Positions 24,271 to 35,138 of a stretch of 64,000 nt of DNA are shown here, piece by piece (position 1 is the stretch's first letter; each line of letters begins with the position of its first letter). The notes under the pieces are model-generated. The model was not told the origin of the DNA and ran no database searches. It was given only the letters and a program-made list of their open reading frames with translations. The position numbers and the translations under genes are program-made. This DNA comes from Porphyrobacter sp. (GTDB lineage: Bacteria > Pseudomonadota > Alphaproteobacteria > Sphingomonadales > Sphingomonadaceae), in the NCBI GenBank assembly GCA_017744315.1, contig JAGIBN010000003.1:62001-126000 (forward strand). Reading direction: 5' to 3'.

Positions 24271-25659
24271 ATGCGTAAATTCCTGCCGAAAAGCCTGCTG
24301 GGGCAGATGCTGCTGTCCGTGGCGCTGGCGCTGCTGGTTGCCCAGGCGATCTCCGCCGTGCTGCAGTATCGCGAGGCCGAACAGCGGCGCGAGATGATGG
24401 CCGCCAACGGCCTCGCCTTCCAGCTCGTGACCGAACCTCGGTTCGATTTCCGCCGCCCACCGACGCACAATCCCGACAAGGCCAAGCGGGGGCGCTGGCA
24501 GCGCCTGCGCGTCGAACGGACGTCGCAAGAACCGCTGCACCAGGGCGAAGTGCGCGACACTGTGCGGGAAGACCAGCTGCGCACGATCCTGCTCGACCAG
24601 GGCATCGACCCGGCCGCGCTGATGGTCGTGACGCGCCACGTGTCCGATGACGACTACGTCATGTCGCAATTGCGCGGGCAGGAACGTACCGAGTGGGCGA
24701 ACGGACGCATGCTCGTTGCCGGACTGAAACGGCAAGGAGAGAACGAGTGGACGGTCGCGCGTTGGGCCCTGGCCGAGCGGGAGCCCAATCAACTGGGCTC
24801 GTTGATCGGGCAGACGCTGCTGCTTTACGTCGTGCTGGTCGGTGGTCTGGCGCTGCTGTTGCGGCGCATCACTCGCCCGCTCGCCGCGCTGACTCGCCGG
24901 GTCGAACACTTCGCCGCGACGCGCGAAATCACCGGACAGATCGAGCCAACCGGCCCTGACGATACTCGCCGGCTTATCGTCGCGCTCAACCTGATGGAGT
25001 CGCGCATCGCCGCGCTGCTCGATGAAAAAGACGTTATGCTCGGTGCCATCGGGCATGACCTGAAGACGCCGCTTGCCGCGCTGCGCGTACGCATCGAATC
25101 CGTCGAGGATGCAACCGAGCGCGCCAAAATGGCGGCGAGCATCGAGGACCTCTCGCGTTCGCTCGACGATATCCTCTCGCTCGCCCGCGTCGGACGGCCG
25201 AGCGACCCGCTCGAACGGACCGACCTTTCGGCCCTGCTCGCTTCGGTAGTGGAAGAATACGAGGACATGGGCGAGCCGGTCGAGCTCGGCGCGACCCAGC
25301 GTGTGGCCATGGCCTTGCGCGCGACTTGGCTCCGCCGCGCCCTGCGCAACCTGATCGGCAACGCCATTCGCTATGGCGAGCGCGCCCGTGTCTCGCTGGT
25401 GCGTCAGGGCAATGAGGCGGTGATCACCATCGAGGATGACGGTCCGGGGATCCCCGAAGGCGACATCGCCCGCCTGATGGAACCGTTCTCGCGCGGGGAA
25501 TCCTCACGCAATCGCGAAACCGGCGGCGCGGGCCTTGGCCTGACGCTCGCCCGCGCAATTGCAGAGCAGCACGGCGGCACGATCTCGCTGCGCAACCGCA
25601 ACGCCGCGGTCGGCAAGCCCGCCGGCCTTATCGCCGAATTACGCCTGCCGCTCGACTAG
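24271..25659 (+). CDS. sensor histidine kinase (EnvZ-like)
   Basis: 462 residues. TM1 is at about 12-31, a periplasmic sensor of about 145 residues follows, and TM2 is near 180-197. Then a HAMP segment (RRITRPLAALTRRVEHFA), the phospho-acceptor helix AIGHDLKTPLAALRVRIESVED, and the ATPase domain with N box NLIGNAIRYG, G1 DDGPGIPEG and GGAGLGLTLA. H-D-L-K-T-P places it in the EnvZ-type group. It is the third gene of the EF-hand/RR/HK unit. The periplasmic loop might sense the EF-hand protein or a cation. Confidence 0.94.
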   Translation: MRKFLPKSLLGQMLLSVALALLVAQAISAVLQYREAEQRREMMAANGLAFQLVTEPRFDFRRPPTHNPDKAKRGRWQRLRVERTSQEPLHQGEVRDTVREDQLRTILLDQGIDPAALMVVTRHVSDDDYVMSQLRGQERTEWANGRMLVAGLKRQGENEWTVARWALAEREPNQLGSLIGQTLLLYVVLVGGLALLLRRITRPLAALTRRVEHFAATREITGQIEPTGPDDTRRLIVALNLMESRIAALLDEKDVMLGAIGHDLKTPLAALRVRIESVEDATERAKMAASIEDLSRSLDDILSLARVGRPSDPLERTDLSALLASVVEEYEDMGEPVELGATQRVAMALRATWLRRALRNLIGNAIRYGERARVSLVRQGNEAVITIEDDGPGIPEGDIARLMEPFSRGESSRNRETGGAGLGLTLARAIAEQHGGTISLRNRNAAVGKPAGLIAELRLPLD

Positions 25660-25723
25660 CGGCTTGGCTGGGGCGGCTGCACGCTGCTAGTCCGGTTCCC
25701 TCGGAAACGATCGGAGCCTTTCG

Positions 25724-28405
25724 TTGAAGCGCACAGCCGCCGGCGTCCCCGCCGTCAAAGCCCTGGCTGCCCTGTTCCTCGCCGGCAGCACTCTCGCCTC
25801 CGCACCGGTGGCGCTGGCGCAGCCCGTCACGCTCGCTCCGCTGCCCGATACGGTGCCGAGCGACCTTCCGCGCACGGCCCGGCCGATCCACTATTCGATC
25901 CACATCGAGCCCGACGCGCAGAAACTCACTTTCAGCGGTACGCAACAGGTCGATCTCGAAGTCTTCCAGCAAACCGACGCGCTGACGCTTCACGCGCTGG
26001 AACTGGATATCGGCCGTGCCGAACTCTCCCGCATCGACGGCACCGGGCGTGTCACGCTGACCCCTGAGGTCAACGCCGAAGCGCAGACTGTGCGCCTTGT
26101 CGCGCCCACACCGATCGCGCCAGGCGAGTACCGCGTACGCATCGAATACACCGGCAAGATCAACACCCAGGCGACGGGCCTGTTCGCGCTCGACTATCCC
26201 GACAAGCGCACCGGAGAGACCGTGCGCGGCCTGTTCACCCAGTTCGAAGCCCCCGATGCCCGCCGCTTCGCCCCGATGTTCGACGAGCCGAGCTACAAGG
26301 CCACCTTCAACCTCTCCGCCACGGTTCCCACCGGGCAAATGGCCCTCGGCAACATGCCGATCGCCAGCGAGAAGAAGCTGCCCGACGGCCGCAAGCTGGT
26401 AACGTTCGCCACCACGCCAAAGATGTCGTCCTACCTGCTGTTCTTCGGGCTGGGCGATTTCGAGCGGCTTTCGGCCAAGGGCCCGGGCGGGGTCGATCTC
26501 GGCATCGTCAGCCCCACCGGCAGCGGCGAGCAGGCGCGCTACTCGCTCGACCTGATGGCGCCGCTGATCGAGTACTACACCGACTACTTCGGCGTGCCCT
26601 ATCCCCTGCCCAAGCTCGACAACATCGCCGCGCCCGGTGAATCGCAGTTCTTCGGCGCGATGGAGAACTGGGGCGCGATCCTGACGTTCGAGAAGTACTT
26701 GCTCGACGATCCCACGATCACCAGCCCCGCCACGCGCAACTACATCTACACCGCCGGCGCGCACGAGATTGCCCACCAGTGGTTCGGTGACATCGTGACC
26801 ATGGCCTGGTGGGACGACCTGTGGCTCAACGAAGGTTTCGCCAGCTGGATGGAGACCAAGGCTTCGGCCAAGTTCAACCCCGACTGGTACCCGCTGATCA
26901 CCCGCGTCACCGGGCGCGAGACCGCGATGGGCTATGACGGGTTCGCCACGACTCATCCCGTGATCCAGCCGATCCGCACGGTGTCCGAAACCAACCAGGC
27001 GTTCGACGCGATTTCCTATTCGAAGGGCGAAGCGGTCATCTCGATGCTGGAGGCCTATGCCGGCGAAGACGTCTGGCGCGAAGGGATCCGCACCTACATC
27101 CAGCGCCACCGCTACGGCAACACCACCAGCGAGGACCTGTGGCGCGCGGTCGAGGAAGCCGGCGCGGCGAACCTCGTCGCCGTCGCGCGCGACTTTACGC
27201 TCCAGCCGGGTATCCCGCTGGTCAAGGCCGAGGCCGGGTGCCGCGAAGGCGTGACCCACCTGACCCTGACCCAGAGCGAGTTCAGCCGCGACCGCAAGGA
27301 CGAGGTCGGCGCCAAGCCGCAAAGCTGGCGCGTGCCGCTGCTGATCCAGGCCCAGGGTGCCGACCCAAAGCGAGTCCTGCTCGAAGGCAGCGCGGCGCTT
27401 GAAGTCCCAGGCTGCGGCGCAGTGATCGTGAACGGCGGCCAGCTCGGCTATTTCCGCACGCTCTATTTGCCCGCGATGTCCGCGCAACTGGCCAAGGCCA
27501 TGCCGGACCTCGATCCGATCGACCAGCTCGGCCTGGTGCGCGACAGCCTGGCGCTGGCCGAAGCTGGCTACCAGCCCCTGGCCCTCGGGCTCGACATGCT
27601 CGCCGCCGTGCCGGGCAACGCCAACCCGGTAGTGGCCGAAGGCGTGGTTGCCCGCTGGGGTGCGATCCATCGCGTGGCCTCGGTAGAAGATCGTCCTGCC
27701 ATCGCAAAGGCGACCCGCGAGATCTGGCTCCCGCGCCTGCAACAGCTCGGCTTTGACGCGATGCCCGAGGAATCGCTCGCCGATACCCTGCTTCGGGTCC
27801 AGCTGCTCAATACGCTCGGCAACATGGACGATCCGACAGTCGTGGCGGAGGGACGCCGCAGGCTCGCCCTGCTGGCCGACAATCCCCGCGCCCTCGACGG
27901 GCCGCTCAAGACGACATGGCTCGCGATCGCCGCGCGCAACGCCACCGCGGAAGAGTGGGAGGAGCTATCGCAGCTCGCCGCCAGCGCCCCGAGCGCGGTG
28001 GAGCGCCAGGCCTATTACCGCCTGCTCGGCGCCGTCAGCGACAAGGCTCTGGCACAACGCGCGCTCGATTTCGCGCTGACCGGCAAGGCCGGCACTTCCA
28101 GCGCCACGATCATTGCCGCCGTCTCCGAACAGCATCCCGATCTCACCTTCGACTTCGCCCTCGCCAACCGCGCGGGAGTGGAAGCGCTGCTCGATTCGGG
28201 TGGCCAGCCGACCTTCATCGCCGGCCTCGCCAACACCTCACGCGACCCCGCGATGGTCGAAAAGCTGGAGCGCTTCAGCGAGTCCGTCCCGGCGGACGAG
28301 CGGCGCCCGGTGCAGACAGTGATCGCGTCGCTCAAGCAGCGTCTCGAAAGTGAGCCGAAGATGCGCACCCAGGTTGGGGAATGGCTGGCGGCGAATCCCA
28401 GCTAA
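25724..28405 (+). CDS. M1 family aminopeptidase (secreted)
   Basis: 893 residues. A signal peptide ([20 protein letters not shown]) leads to the M1 catalytic domain: exopeptidase motif GAMENWGA, zinc motif [10 protein letters not shown], third ligand Glu in NEGFASWME, then a C-terminal helical domain. It cleaves N-terminal residues from peptides, in the periplasm. The start is TTG 25724, after a GGAG ribosome-like site; an ATG-based start would lose the signal peptide. It ends four bases into the HerA-like gene on the other strand. Confidence 0.93.
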   Translation: MKRTAAGVPAVKALAALFLAGSTLASAPVALAQPVTLAPLPDTVPSDLPRTARPIHYSIHIEPDAQKLTFSGTQQVDLEVFQQTDALTLHALELDIGRAELSRIDGTGRVTLTPEVNAEAQTVRLVAPTPIAPGEYRVRIEYTGKINTQATGLFALDYPDKRTGETVRGLFTQFEAPDARRFAPMFDEPSYKATFNLSATVPTGQMALGNMPIASEKKLPDGRKLVTFATTPKMSSYLLFFGLGDFERLSAKGPGGVDLGIVSPTGSGEQARYSLDLMAPLIEYYTDYFGVPYPLPKLDNIAAPGESQFFGAMENWGAILTFEKYLLDDPTITSPATRNYIYTAGAHEIAHQWFGDIVTMAWWDDLWLNEGFASWMETKASAKFNPDWYPLITRVTGRETAMGYDGFATTHPVIQPIRTVSETNQAFDAISYSKGEAVISMLEAYAGEDVWREGIRTYIQRHRYGNTTSEDLWRAVEEAGAANLVAVARDFTLQPGIPLVKAEAGCREGVTHLTLTQSEFSRDRKDEVGAKPQSWRVPLLIQAQGADPKRVLLEGSAALEVPGCGAVIVNGGQLGYFRTLYLPAMSAQLAKAMPDLDPIDQLGLVRDSLALAEAGYQPLALGLDMLAAVPGNANPVVAEGVVARWGAIHRVASVEDRPAIAKATREIWLPRLQQLGFDAMPEESLADTLLRVQLLNTLGNMDDPTVVAEGRRRLALLADNPRALDGPLKTTWLAIAARNATAEEWEELSQLAASAPSAVERQAYYRLLGAVSDKALAQRALDFALTGKAGTSSATIIAAVSEQHPDLTFDFALANRAGVEALLDSGGQPTFIAGLANTSRDPAMVEKLERFSESVPADERRPVQTVIASLKQRLESEPKMRTQVGEWLAANPS

Positions 28406-29976
28406 CGCATCAACCCACCGACCAGGTTGCGCACGAACCGCCCGAAGAACTGCCCGCCAAGATCGGTCGCGATCGATCCGGCGGCCGAGGTAGCGGCATT
28501 GCGCATCGGGTTGGAGCTGGACTTGCGGCCGGTGATCGCCGCCGCCGCAATTGTTGCGGCCGAACCGGCCACCGCTCCGGCCGCGCGCTTGCCCGCCCTA
28601 TCCCAGATGCTCGGGCTCAGGCGCTCGCGCTTGCCGACTTCCTTGCGGCCTTTCTCCGCCACTTCATCGGCCGTAGCGGCGGCATCGGCGGCTTTCCTCG
28701 CCAGCACTTCCTCGGCGCTGTCGCGGTCGATGGCGGTGTCGTATTTGCCGACGAAGGGACTGGTCGACTGAATCACGGCCCGCTCGTTCGGTTCTAACGG
28801 CCCCAGCCGCGAGCAAGGCGGCTTGATCAAGGTCCGCTGGACCACCGATGGCGAGCCATCCTCCAGCAGCATCGAAACCAGCGCCTCGCCTGTCTTGAGC
28901 TCGGTAATCGCGGTTTCGACATTCAGGTCGGGATTGATCCGGAACGTCTCCGCCGCAGCGCGGATCGCCTTCTGGTCGCGCGGAGTGAAGGCGCGCAGGG
29001 CATGCTGCACCCGGTTGCCGAGCTGGCCGGCGACCTTCTCCGGAATGTCGATCGGGTTCTGGGTGACGAAGTACACGCCCACACCTTTCGAGCGGATCAG
29101 GCGCACAACCGTCTCGATCGTGTCCTGCAAGGCAGCCGGTGCGTCGTCGAACAGCAGGTGAGCTTCGTCGAAGAAGAATACCAGCTTGGGCTTCTCCGGA
29201 TCGCCGACCTCGGGCAGCACCTCGAACAGCTCGGCCAGCAGCCAGAGCAGGAACGTGGCGTAGAGTTTGGGGCTGCGCATCAGCCGGTCGGCGGCGAGAA
29301 TGTTGACGATGCCCCGCCCCTGATCGTCGGTGCGGATGAAGTCCTCGATCTCCAAGGCAGGCTCGCCGAAGAACATCCCTCCACCCTGGCTGTCGAGCGC
29401 GAGCAGCTGGCGCTGGATCGTGCCCACGGTCGCCTTCGAGACATTGCCATACTTCGTGGTCAGCGCCGCGGCGTTCTCCGCGGTGTGCAGCAGCATTGAC
29501 TGGAGATCGTCGAGATCGAGCAGCAGCAGGCCCTCGTCGTCGGCGTATCGGAAGGCGATGTTGAGCACGCCCTCCTGCGTCTCGTTCAATCCCAACAGGC
29601 GCGAGAGTAGCAGCGGCCCCATCTCCGACACCGTGGTGCGGATCGGGTGGCCCTGCTCACCGAACAGGTCCCAGAACACCACCGGGTTATCGGCATAGGC
29701 ATAGTCGGTCATGCCCAGCTCCGCCGCCCGCTCCTCCAGCTTGGCGGCGTTCTTGAAGGTCGGCGAACCGGGCATGGCCAGGCCACCGAGGTCTCCCTTC
29801 ACGTCAGCCAGGAACACCGACACGCCTTCTTTGGAGAAGCTCTCGGCCAGGCCCTGGAGCGTTACCGTCTTCCCCGTGCCGGTCGCGCCGGCGATCAGGC
29901 CGTGGCGGTTGGCCCGCGACAGCTCGAGAACCTGCCGCTCGCCGTTGGCGCCTAGTCCGAGGAAGATTGCCGCCAT
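28402..29976 (-). CDS. HerA-like ATPase, DUF853 family (YjgR-like)
   Basis: 524 residues. It has Walker [12 protein letters not shown] at about 33-43, a Walker B-like [14 protein letters not shown], and the [33 protein letters not shown] block typical of DUF853. The C-terminus is alanine-rich ([18 protein letters not shown]) and probably flexible. HerA-type ATPases form hexameric rings and work in DNA processing; for YjgR-like proteins the function is unknown. Its stop codon overlaps that of the M1 gene. Confidence 0.88.
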   Translation of the reverse strand: MAAIFLGLGANGERQVLELSRANRHGLIAGATGTGKTVTLQGLAESFSKEGVSVFLADVKGDLGGLAMPGSPTFKNAAKLEERAAELGMTDYAYADNPVVFWDLFGEQGHPIRTTVSEMGPLLLSRLLGLNETQEGVLNIAFRYADDEGLLLLDLDDLQSMLLHTAENAAALTTKYGNVSKATVGTIQRQLLALDSQGGGMFFGEPALEIEDFIRTDDQGRGIVNILAADRLMRSPKLYATFLLWLLAELFEVLPEVGDPEKPKLVFFFDEAHLLFDDAPAALQDTIETVVRLIRSKGVGVYFVTQNPIDIPEKVAGQLGNRVQHALRAFTPRDQKAIRAAAETFRINPDLNVETAITELKTGEALVSMLLEDGSPSVVQRTLIKPPCSRLGPLEPNERAVIQSTSPFVGKYDTAIDRDSAEEVLARKAADAAATADEVAEKGRKEVGKRERLSPSIWDRAGKRAAGAVAGSAATIAAAAITGRKSSSNPMRNAATSAAGSIATDLGGQFFGRFVRNLVGGLMR

Positions 29977-30071
29977 GATCCGCTCCTTTGGTGTCTGCGA
30001 AAGGTCTGCTCAGCTGCGCAGGTGCGGTCAAGCAATAGACACGCGGCAATTTGCGGTTAGAGCGCGAAAGG

Positions 30072-31868
30072 ATGGTCAGCACCAAACCCTTCGTCCTGCT
30101 CGACGACGCGCGCACCGAAGGTGCGAGCGAGGCGCAGCTGTTCGAAGACCCGCGCGAGATCTTCGTCGCACGACGCCCAGAGGAAGTCCTTCCAGTGCTC
30201 GAAGCCGCCGAAGCGGCGCGCGAGGCGTCGGGCGGAACGCTGGCAGGCTATCTCGCCTATGAAGCCGGACTGGCGCTCGAACCGAAGCTGGCGCCGCTCG
30301 CTGCCGCACGGACCGGGGCCGAGGGGCCGCTCGTTTGGTTCGGCCTGTTCGACGCCCCGAAGCTGATTCCCGCCGATCAGGTCGCCGGCTGGCTGGCCGA
30401 GCGGGCTGGCTCAGGACCCGCTTCGATCGGCCCGCTCCAGCCGCAGATCTCGACCGGCGCCTATCTCGATGCCTTCGCCACCTTGCAGGAGGCGATCCGC
30501 GCGGGCGACATCTATCAGGCCAACCTGACCATGCCGCTGGCTGGCGCCGCGCGCGGCAATCCGCTGGCGCTCTATGCCGCAATCCGCCCCGCTGCCGATG
30601 CCGGCTATGGCGGCGTGATCTTCGACGGATCGCACTGGCTGCTGAGCTTCAGCCCCGAACTGTTCTTCAGCCACAAGGGCCGCGCGGCCAAGGTCAAGCC
30701 GATGAAGGGCACTCGCCCGCGCGGGCGTGACGCCGCGGAGGACGCGGCGCTGGCCGCGGAACTGGCTGCCTCGGTCAAGGACAAGGCCGAGAACCTGATG
30801 ATCGTCGACCTGATGCGCAACGACCTCAGCCGCGTGGCGGTGCCGGGGTCGGTGCGGGTCGAACAGCCCTTCGCGATCGAGAGCTATCCCACGGTGCACC
30901 AGATGGTCTCCACCGTGCGGGCAGAGCTGCTGCCGGAGACGGGCGCGATCGACCTGATCCGGGCGCTGTTCCCCTGTGGCTCGATCACCGGCACGCCGAA
31001 GATCCGCGCCATGCAACTGCTGAGCGAGGTCGAGCGCGATGCTCGCGGCCCCTATTGCGGCTCGATCGGACGTATCGGCAACGACGAGGCCGCGTTCAAC
31101 GTCGCCATTCGCACCATCCGCCTGACCCCCGGCGAGAACGAGCGCCACCAGGCCGTGCTCGGCGTCGGCGGGGCGATCGTGGCCGACAGCGACGGCATGG
31201 CCGAATGGCGCGAATGCCTGATCAAGGCCGGCTTCGCGCGCGAAGCGGCGGGCGGCCACGACCTGATCGAGACCATGCGCTTCGATCCGCAGGAGGGCAT
31301 GCCCCTGCTCGAACTGCACCTCGAACGGATGAAGGCGAGTGCGGCCGAGCTTGGCTTTGCCTTTGACCGGCACGAGGTGCGCAACCGCATTCACGCGCTG
31401 TGCTTCGAACTCGATGCCCCCGCCAAACTGCGGCTGGTAGTTTCGCGTCGGGGCGAGGCGGCGCTCGAAACCGCGCCGCTGCCGCCCGCTCCCGAAGGCA
31501 CTGTCGAGTGTATCGCCCTGCCGGTTCCCGTCGTGCCCGGCGACTGGCGCTTGCGGCACAAGACGACCGACCGCGGCTTCCACGATGCCGCGCATGCTGT
31601 CGCCAAGGATAACGGCGCCTACGAAGTGATCTTCGTGCTCGACGATGGCGAGGTCACCGAAGGCAGCTTTACGAATGTGTTCGTCGAACGCGACGGCAAG
31701 TTGCTGACCCCCCGGGCCTCGGCCGGTCTGCTGCCCGGGATCCTGCGCCGCTCGCTGATCGAGGAAGGGCGCGCCGAGGAAGCGCGGCTGACGCTCGACG
31801 ATCTCGCGGGCGGGTTCTTTATCGGTAATGCCCTGCGTGGCCTGATACCTGCCCGGATGAAACCATGA
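30072..31868 (+). CDS. pabBC: aminodeoxychorismate synthase component I / 4-amino-4-deoxychorismate lyase fusion
   Basis: 598 residues, two folate-pathway enzymes in one chain. The PabB part (about 1-390) has IVDLMRNDLSRVAVPGSVRV, SYPTVHQMVSTVRAEL and GSITGTPKIRAMQLLSEVE. The PabC part (about 400-598, class IV aminotransferase fold) has the PLP lysine near LRHKTTDRGFHDA and EGSFTNVFVERDGKLLTP. The glutaminase PabA is absent here and must be supplied elsewhere. ATG 30072 has a GAAAGG ribosome site. The stop overlaps the next gene's ATG (ATGA), starting a coupled operon of four genes. Confidence 0.93.
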   Translation: MVSTKPFVLLDDARTEGASEAQLFEDPREIFVARRPEEVLPVLEAAEAAREASGGTLAGYLAYEAGLALEPKLAPLAAARTGAEGPLVWFGLFDAPKLIPADQVAGWLAERAGSGPASIGPLQPQISTGAYLDAFATLQEAIRAGDIYQANLTMPLAGAARGNPLALYAAIRPAADAGYGGVIFDGSHWLLSFSPELFFSHKGRAAKVKPMKGTRPRGRDAAEDAALAAELAASVKDKAENLMIVDLMRNDLSRVAVPGSVRVEQPFAIESYPTVHQMVSTVRAELLPETGAIDLIRALFPCGSITGTPKIRAMQLLSEVERDARGPYCGSIGRIGNDEAAFNVAIRTIRLTPGENERHQAVLGVGGAIVADSDGMAEWRECLIKAGFAREAAGGHDLIETMRFDPQEGMPLLELHLERMKASAAELGFAFDRHEVRNRIHALCFELDAPAKLRLVVSRRGEAALETAPLPPAPEGTVECIALPVPVVPGDWRLRHKTTDRGFHDAAHAVAKDNGAYEVIFVLDDGEVTEGSFTNVFVERDGKLLTPRASAGLLPGILRRSLIEEGRAEEARLTLDDLAGGFFIGNALRGLIPARMKP

Positions 31869-33043
31869 GCCACGAACACCTGAGCCCCGCGCTGCGCCGG
31901 ATCGCGCCTTCCGGCACCACGGCAATGACCGACCGCGCCACCGCCCTGCGAGAGGCGGGGCGCGACATCATTTCGCTCTCGGTGGGCGAGCCTGACTTCC
32001 GCACGCCCGACAATGTGATCCTGGCCGCCAAGGCTGCACTCGATGGCGGCCTGACCAAGTACACCCCGGTCACCGGCACCATGGCGCTGAAACAGGCGGC
32101 CGCGCTGCACTTCCGCCGCGACCTCGGCATCGAGTGCCGGCCGGAGCAAGTCATCGTCACATCCGGCGGCAAGCAGGCGATCTTCGAGGCGCTGGCCGCG
32201 ACCGTGGGCGAAGGCGACGAGGTGATCGTGCCGAGCCCCTGGTGGGTCAGCTACCCGCAGATCGTGCGCTTTGCCGGGGGCAAGGTGGTGCCGCTGGTCA
32301 CTCACCCGCACCACGGCTTCCGCTTCGAACCGAGCGACCTTGAGGCGCTGATCACTCCGCGCACCACCTGGCTCCTGCTGAATAGCCCTGGCAATCCGAC
32401 AGGTGCGGTCTACCCGCGCGAGATGCTGCTCGGCATTGCCAGCGTCCTGCGCCGGCATCCTCAGGTCCTGGTGATGTCGGACGATATCTACGCGCCGCTC
32501 AACTACACCGGAGAGCCGCACGCCACGCTCGCCGCGCTCTGCCCCGACCTCGCTGATCGCATCTGCACCGTCTCGGGCGTGTCCAAGAGCCACGCGATGA
32601 CCGGCTTCCGCATCGGCGTCGCCACCGGCCCCGAATGGCTGATCGAAGCCATGGGCCGGCTGCAGTCGAACGGCAGCGGCAATCCCGCGTCGATCAGCCA
32701 GGCCGGCGCGACCGCGGCGTTCGAAGGGCCGCAGGACTTCCTGCAGGATTGGCGCGAACGCTTCCGCACGCGGAGAGACATGGTTGTGAAGGCCATTCGG
32801 GATATCCCCGGCCTCTCGACTCCCGTGCCCGATGGTGCGTTCTATTGCTTCATCGACGCTAAGCCGCTGATGGGCCGCTTCGACAACGACGACAACAAGC
32901 TGGCGCTGCACTTGCTCGAACACGGCGTGGCGGTTGTCGCAGCGAGCGCCTTTGGCGGACGCGACGGCTTCCGCATCAGCTTCGCCGCGGACGACGCGGT
33001 GCTCGAAGAAGCGCTGCGCCGAATTGCGAGAGCGCTGACATGA
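31865..33043 (+). CDS. pyridoxal-phosphate aminotransferase, aspartate aminotransferase type
   Basis: 392 residues, fold type I. Landmarks: SVGEPDFRTPDNV, TSGGKQAIFEALAATV, the Asn/Pro block NSPGNPTGAVYP, SDDIYAPLNY, the PLP-binding Lys in SGVSKSHAMTGFRIG and an Arg in DGFRISFAADDAV that binds substrate carboxylate. The group covers aspartate and related amino donors. It is coupled to pabBC upstream (ATGA) and to the pseudouridine synthase downstream (ATGA). The gene order alone does not fix the substrate. Confidence 0.9.
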   Translation: MSHEHLSPALRRIAPSGTTAMTDRATALREAGRDIISLSVGEPDFRTPDNVILAAKAALDGGLTKYTPVTGTMALKQAAALHFRRDLGIECRPEQVIVTSGGKQAIFEALAATVGEGDEVIVPSPWWVSYPQIVRFAGGKVVPLVTHPHHGFRFEPSDLEALITPRTTWLLLNSPGNPTGAVYPREMLLGIASVLRRHPQVLVMSDDIYAPLNYTGEPHATLAALCPDLADRICTVSGVSKSHAMTGFRIGVATGPEWLIEAMGRLQSNGSGNPASISQAGATAAFEGPQDFLQDWRERFRTRRDMVVKAIRDIPGLSTPVPDGAFYCFIDAKPLMGRFDNDDNKLALHLLEHGVAVVAASAFGGRDGFRISFAADDAVLEEALRRIARALT

Positions 33044-33696
33044 ACCAAATACCCATCCTGTTCGAAGACGGCGAAGCGCTGGTCATCGACAAGCCGGCAC
33101 GCCTACCGATCGAGACTCCGCGCGCGGGTGGCCGGTCGCTCGAAGATCACCTCGACGATCTCAAGCTCGGCTTCCAGCGCCCGCCGATTCCGGTCCACCG
33201 GCTCGACACCGACACTTCGGGCTGCCTGCTGCTCGCGCGCAATCCCAAGGCGCTCAAACGATTCTCCGCCGCGTTCGAGGCTCGCCTGCCGGCCAAGCGC
33301 TATCTCGGGATTCTCGCCGGAGTGCCCGAGACGACCGAGGGCACGATCGAGCTTGCGCTGAGCAAGATCAGCAGCGCCGAAAAGGGCTGGCGGATGATCC
33401 CGGCGCGCAAGGGGAAGCCAGCGCTCACGCGTTGGCGGGTTGTGGCCGAGAACGAGGGCCGGACCCTGGTCGAGTTCCTTCCCGAGACCGGGCGTACCCA
33501 CCAGATTCGCGTCCACGCCGCGAGCGGCATCGGCATCCCGTTGTTGGGCGATCCGGTCTACGGCGACGGTCGGGGCGCACCGCGCACCATGCTCCATGCG
33601 GCCGGGCTGGAAATTCCGCGCGAGGGCAAGCCGCCGATCGCGGCAGTCGCGCCGCTTCCGGCGGACTTCCTCGCGCTCGGCTTCACCGATGGATGA
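33040..33696 (+). CDS. RluA-type RNA pseudouridine synthase
   Basis: 218 residues, single catalytic domain without an S4 domain. The catalytic loop is HRLDTDTSGCLLLARN at about 49-64, with the essential Asp in LDT. A later GRTHQIRVHAAS is the other typical RluA block. It modifies uridines in rRNA or tRNA; the target is unknown. ATGA overlaps link it to the gene before it, and its last eight bases overlap the arfB start. Confidence 0.92.
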   Translation: MNQIPILFEDGEALVIDKPARLPIETPRAGGRSLEDHLDDLKLGFQRPPIPVHRLDTDTSGCLLLARNPKALKRFSAAFEARLPAKRYLGILAGVPETTEGTIELALSKISSAEKGWRMIPARKGKPALTRWRVVAENEGRTLVEFLPETGRTHQIRVHAASGIGIPLLGDPVYGDGRGAPRTMLHAAGLEIPREGKPPIAAVAPLPADFLALGFTDG

Positions 33697-34093
33697 CATA
33701 ACTGCCCGGGCGCTGGAGCTGGTAGAAGAAAGCTTCATCGCCGCCTCCGGCCCGGGCGGTCAGAACGTCAACAAGGTCGCCACGGCGGTGCAGTTGCGGC
33801 TCGACGTCTTTGCGCTGCGCCTCGAACCCGCGGTGTTCCACCGCCTGAAAGCGCTCGCCGGAAGCCGGATGACGGCCCGCGGCGAGATCGTGCTGACGGC
33901 GCGCAACTTCCGCACGCAGGAAGCGAATCGGGAAGACGCTCGCGCGCGTCTGACGGAATTGCTCGAACAGGCGCAGGTCGAACCGAAGAAGCGGGCCAAG
34001 AGCCGGGTCAACCGCGTGGGCAAGACCGAACGCCTCAAGTCCAAGAAGGCGCGCGGCACAGTGAAGGCCAATCGCGGCAAGGTGGACTGGTAG
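33689..34093 (+). CDS. arfB: alternative ribosome-rescue factor, aminoacyl-tRNA hydrolase
   Basis: 134 residues. It has the class-I release-factor GGQ motif ([12 protein letters not shown] at about 20-31) that hydrolyses peptidyl-tRNA, and a basic C-terminal tail ([24 protein letters not shown]) that enters the empty mRNA channel of stalled ribosomes. The length and layout match ArfB/YaeJ. ATG 33689 lies within the end of the pseudouridine synthase gene, the last step of the coupled operon starting at pabBC. Confidence 0.95.
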   Translation: MDDITARALELVEESFIAASGPGGQNVNKVATAVQLRLDVFALRLEPAVFHRLKALAGSRMTARGEIVLTARNFRTQEANREDARARLTELLEQAQVEPKKRAKSRVNRVGKTERLKSKKARGTVKANRGKVDW

Positions 34094-34220
34094 GGCAGCG
34101 CCCTCCCGCCTTGACTTTTGGCCTCTGCCGCCGCAAAGGCGCGCCGGATGGGCGGCGCTTGCGCGTCGCCCCTGTTATTTCGGGCCTAACGTGCCCTCAC
34201 CGATTTTTGGGAATCAGACG

Positions 34221-34388
34221 ATGGCGAAGCCCGCAACGATCAAGATCCGGTTGAACTCCACTGCGGACACCGGCTTCTTCTACGTGACGAAGAAGAACCC
34301 CCGCAACACGACCGAGAAGATGACCTTCCGCAAGTATGACCCGATTGCGAAGAAGCATGTCGAGTTCAAGGAAGGCAAGATCAAGTAA
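34221..34388 (+). CDS. rpmG: 50S ribosomal protein L33
   Basis: 55 residues, [20 protein letters not shown] then [20 protein letters not shown] and the basic end [10 protein letters not shown]. This is the cysteine-free form of L33, which does not need zinc; zinc-containing forms carry CxxC pairs. Start ATG 34221 gives the standard length. The gene stands alone between arfB and lolA, and a weak hairpin follows. Confidence 0.97.
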   Translation: MAKPATIKIRLNSTADTGFFYVTKKNPRNTTEKMTFRKYDPIAKKHVEFKEGKIK

Positions 34389-34401
34389 TCCAGCTGGACC
34401 G

Positions 34402-34430
34402 GTGAACCTGGCGGGAACACGCGGGTTCAC
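34402..34430 (+). terminator. hairpin downstream of rpmG
   Basis: GTGAACC (34402-34408) pairs with GGTTCAC (34424-34430), with a further GCG/CGC inside. No T-run follows, so this is a weak or Rho-assisted terminator at best. It lies 13 bases after the rpmG stop and 36 before the lolA ATG. Confidence 0.35.
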
Positions 34431-34465
34431 AACAGGTTCAATGCCCCGTATCTAGCTCGGGGATC

Positions 34466-35128
34466 ATGGATATCTTGAACAAGCTCATCGCCACGCCTCT
34501 GCGCACCGCCATTGCCGGTGCGCTGGCCCTTGCCGTGCCTGCCGCGCTCGCCATTCCGCTGGAGCCGGCTGCCGCCCAGGGCGATCAACTGGACCAGGTC
34601 GTCGCCGCGCTGCGCGGGATCACGACCATGAAGGCCGACTTCGCCCAGACCGACCGCAACGGGCAGACGCTGCGTGGCGTTCTGACGATGAAAGCGCCGG
34701 GGCGTATCCGTTTCGAGTACGAGAAGAGCGCCAACATGCTCATTGTCTCGAACGGCCGTTCGATCACCTTCATCGACTACGACGTGGCGCAAAAAACGCG
34801 CTGGCCCATCGGCAATTCTCCGCTCGGCGCGCTGCTTGATCCCAGCAAGGACGTGAAGCGCTACGGAAAGCTGATCCCGACAGGTAATCCGGACGTCCTT
34901 AGCATCGAAGTGTTCGATCCGAAGAAGCCCGAATATGGCCGGATCACGCTCATCATGACACGTTCGCCCGATTCTCCGGGCGGGCTGAAGCTGAGCAGCT
35001 GGGTCGCCCTCGACGCGCAGAACAAGCGGGCCACGGTGCGCCTCTCGAACCACCGCTATGGCGTGCCCGTGGCCGACAGCGCCTTCACTTACCGCGAACC
35101 GCGCTCCGCCACCGGTCGCCCCAACTGA
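34466..35128 (+). CDS. lolA: outer membrane lipoprotein carrier protein
   Basis: 220 residues with a signal peptide (AIAGALALAVPAALA region, cut near AAAQ). The mature part is the LolA unclosed beta barrel: TTMKADFAQTDRNGQTLRGVLTMKAPGRIRFEY, then FIDYDVAQKTRWPIGNSPLGALLDP and a later strand set (GLKLSSWVALDAQNKRATVRLS). LolA shuttles lipoproteins from the LolCDE complex to LolB across the periplasm. It starts 78 bases after rpmG. Several small lipoproteins in this window would use this pathway. Confidence 0.95.
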   Translation: MDILNKLIATPLRTAIAGALALAVPAALAIPLEPAAAQGDQLDQVVAALRGITTMKADFAQTDRNGQTLRGVLTMKAPGRIRFEYEKSANMLIVSNGRSITFIDYDVAQKTRWPIGNSPLGALLDPSKDVKRYGKLIPTGNPDVLSIEVFDPKKPEYGRITLIMTRSPDSPGGLKLSSWVALDAQNKRATVRLSNHRYGVPVADSAFTYREPRSATGRPN

Positions 35129-35138
35129 ACGATTGTCG

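Noticed and set aside
25628-27742. 704-codon open frame on the minus strand
   Set aside because: Antisense to the M1 aminopeptidase; no domain, skewed composition typical of a shadow frame.
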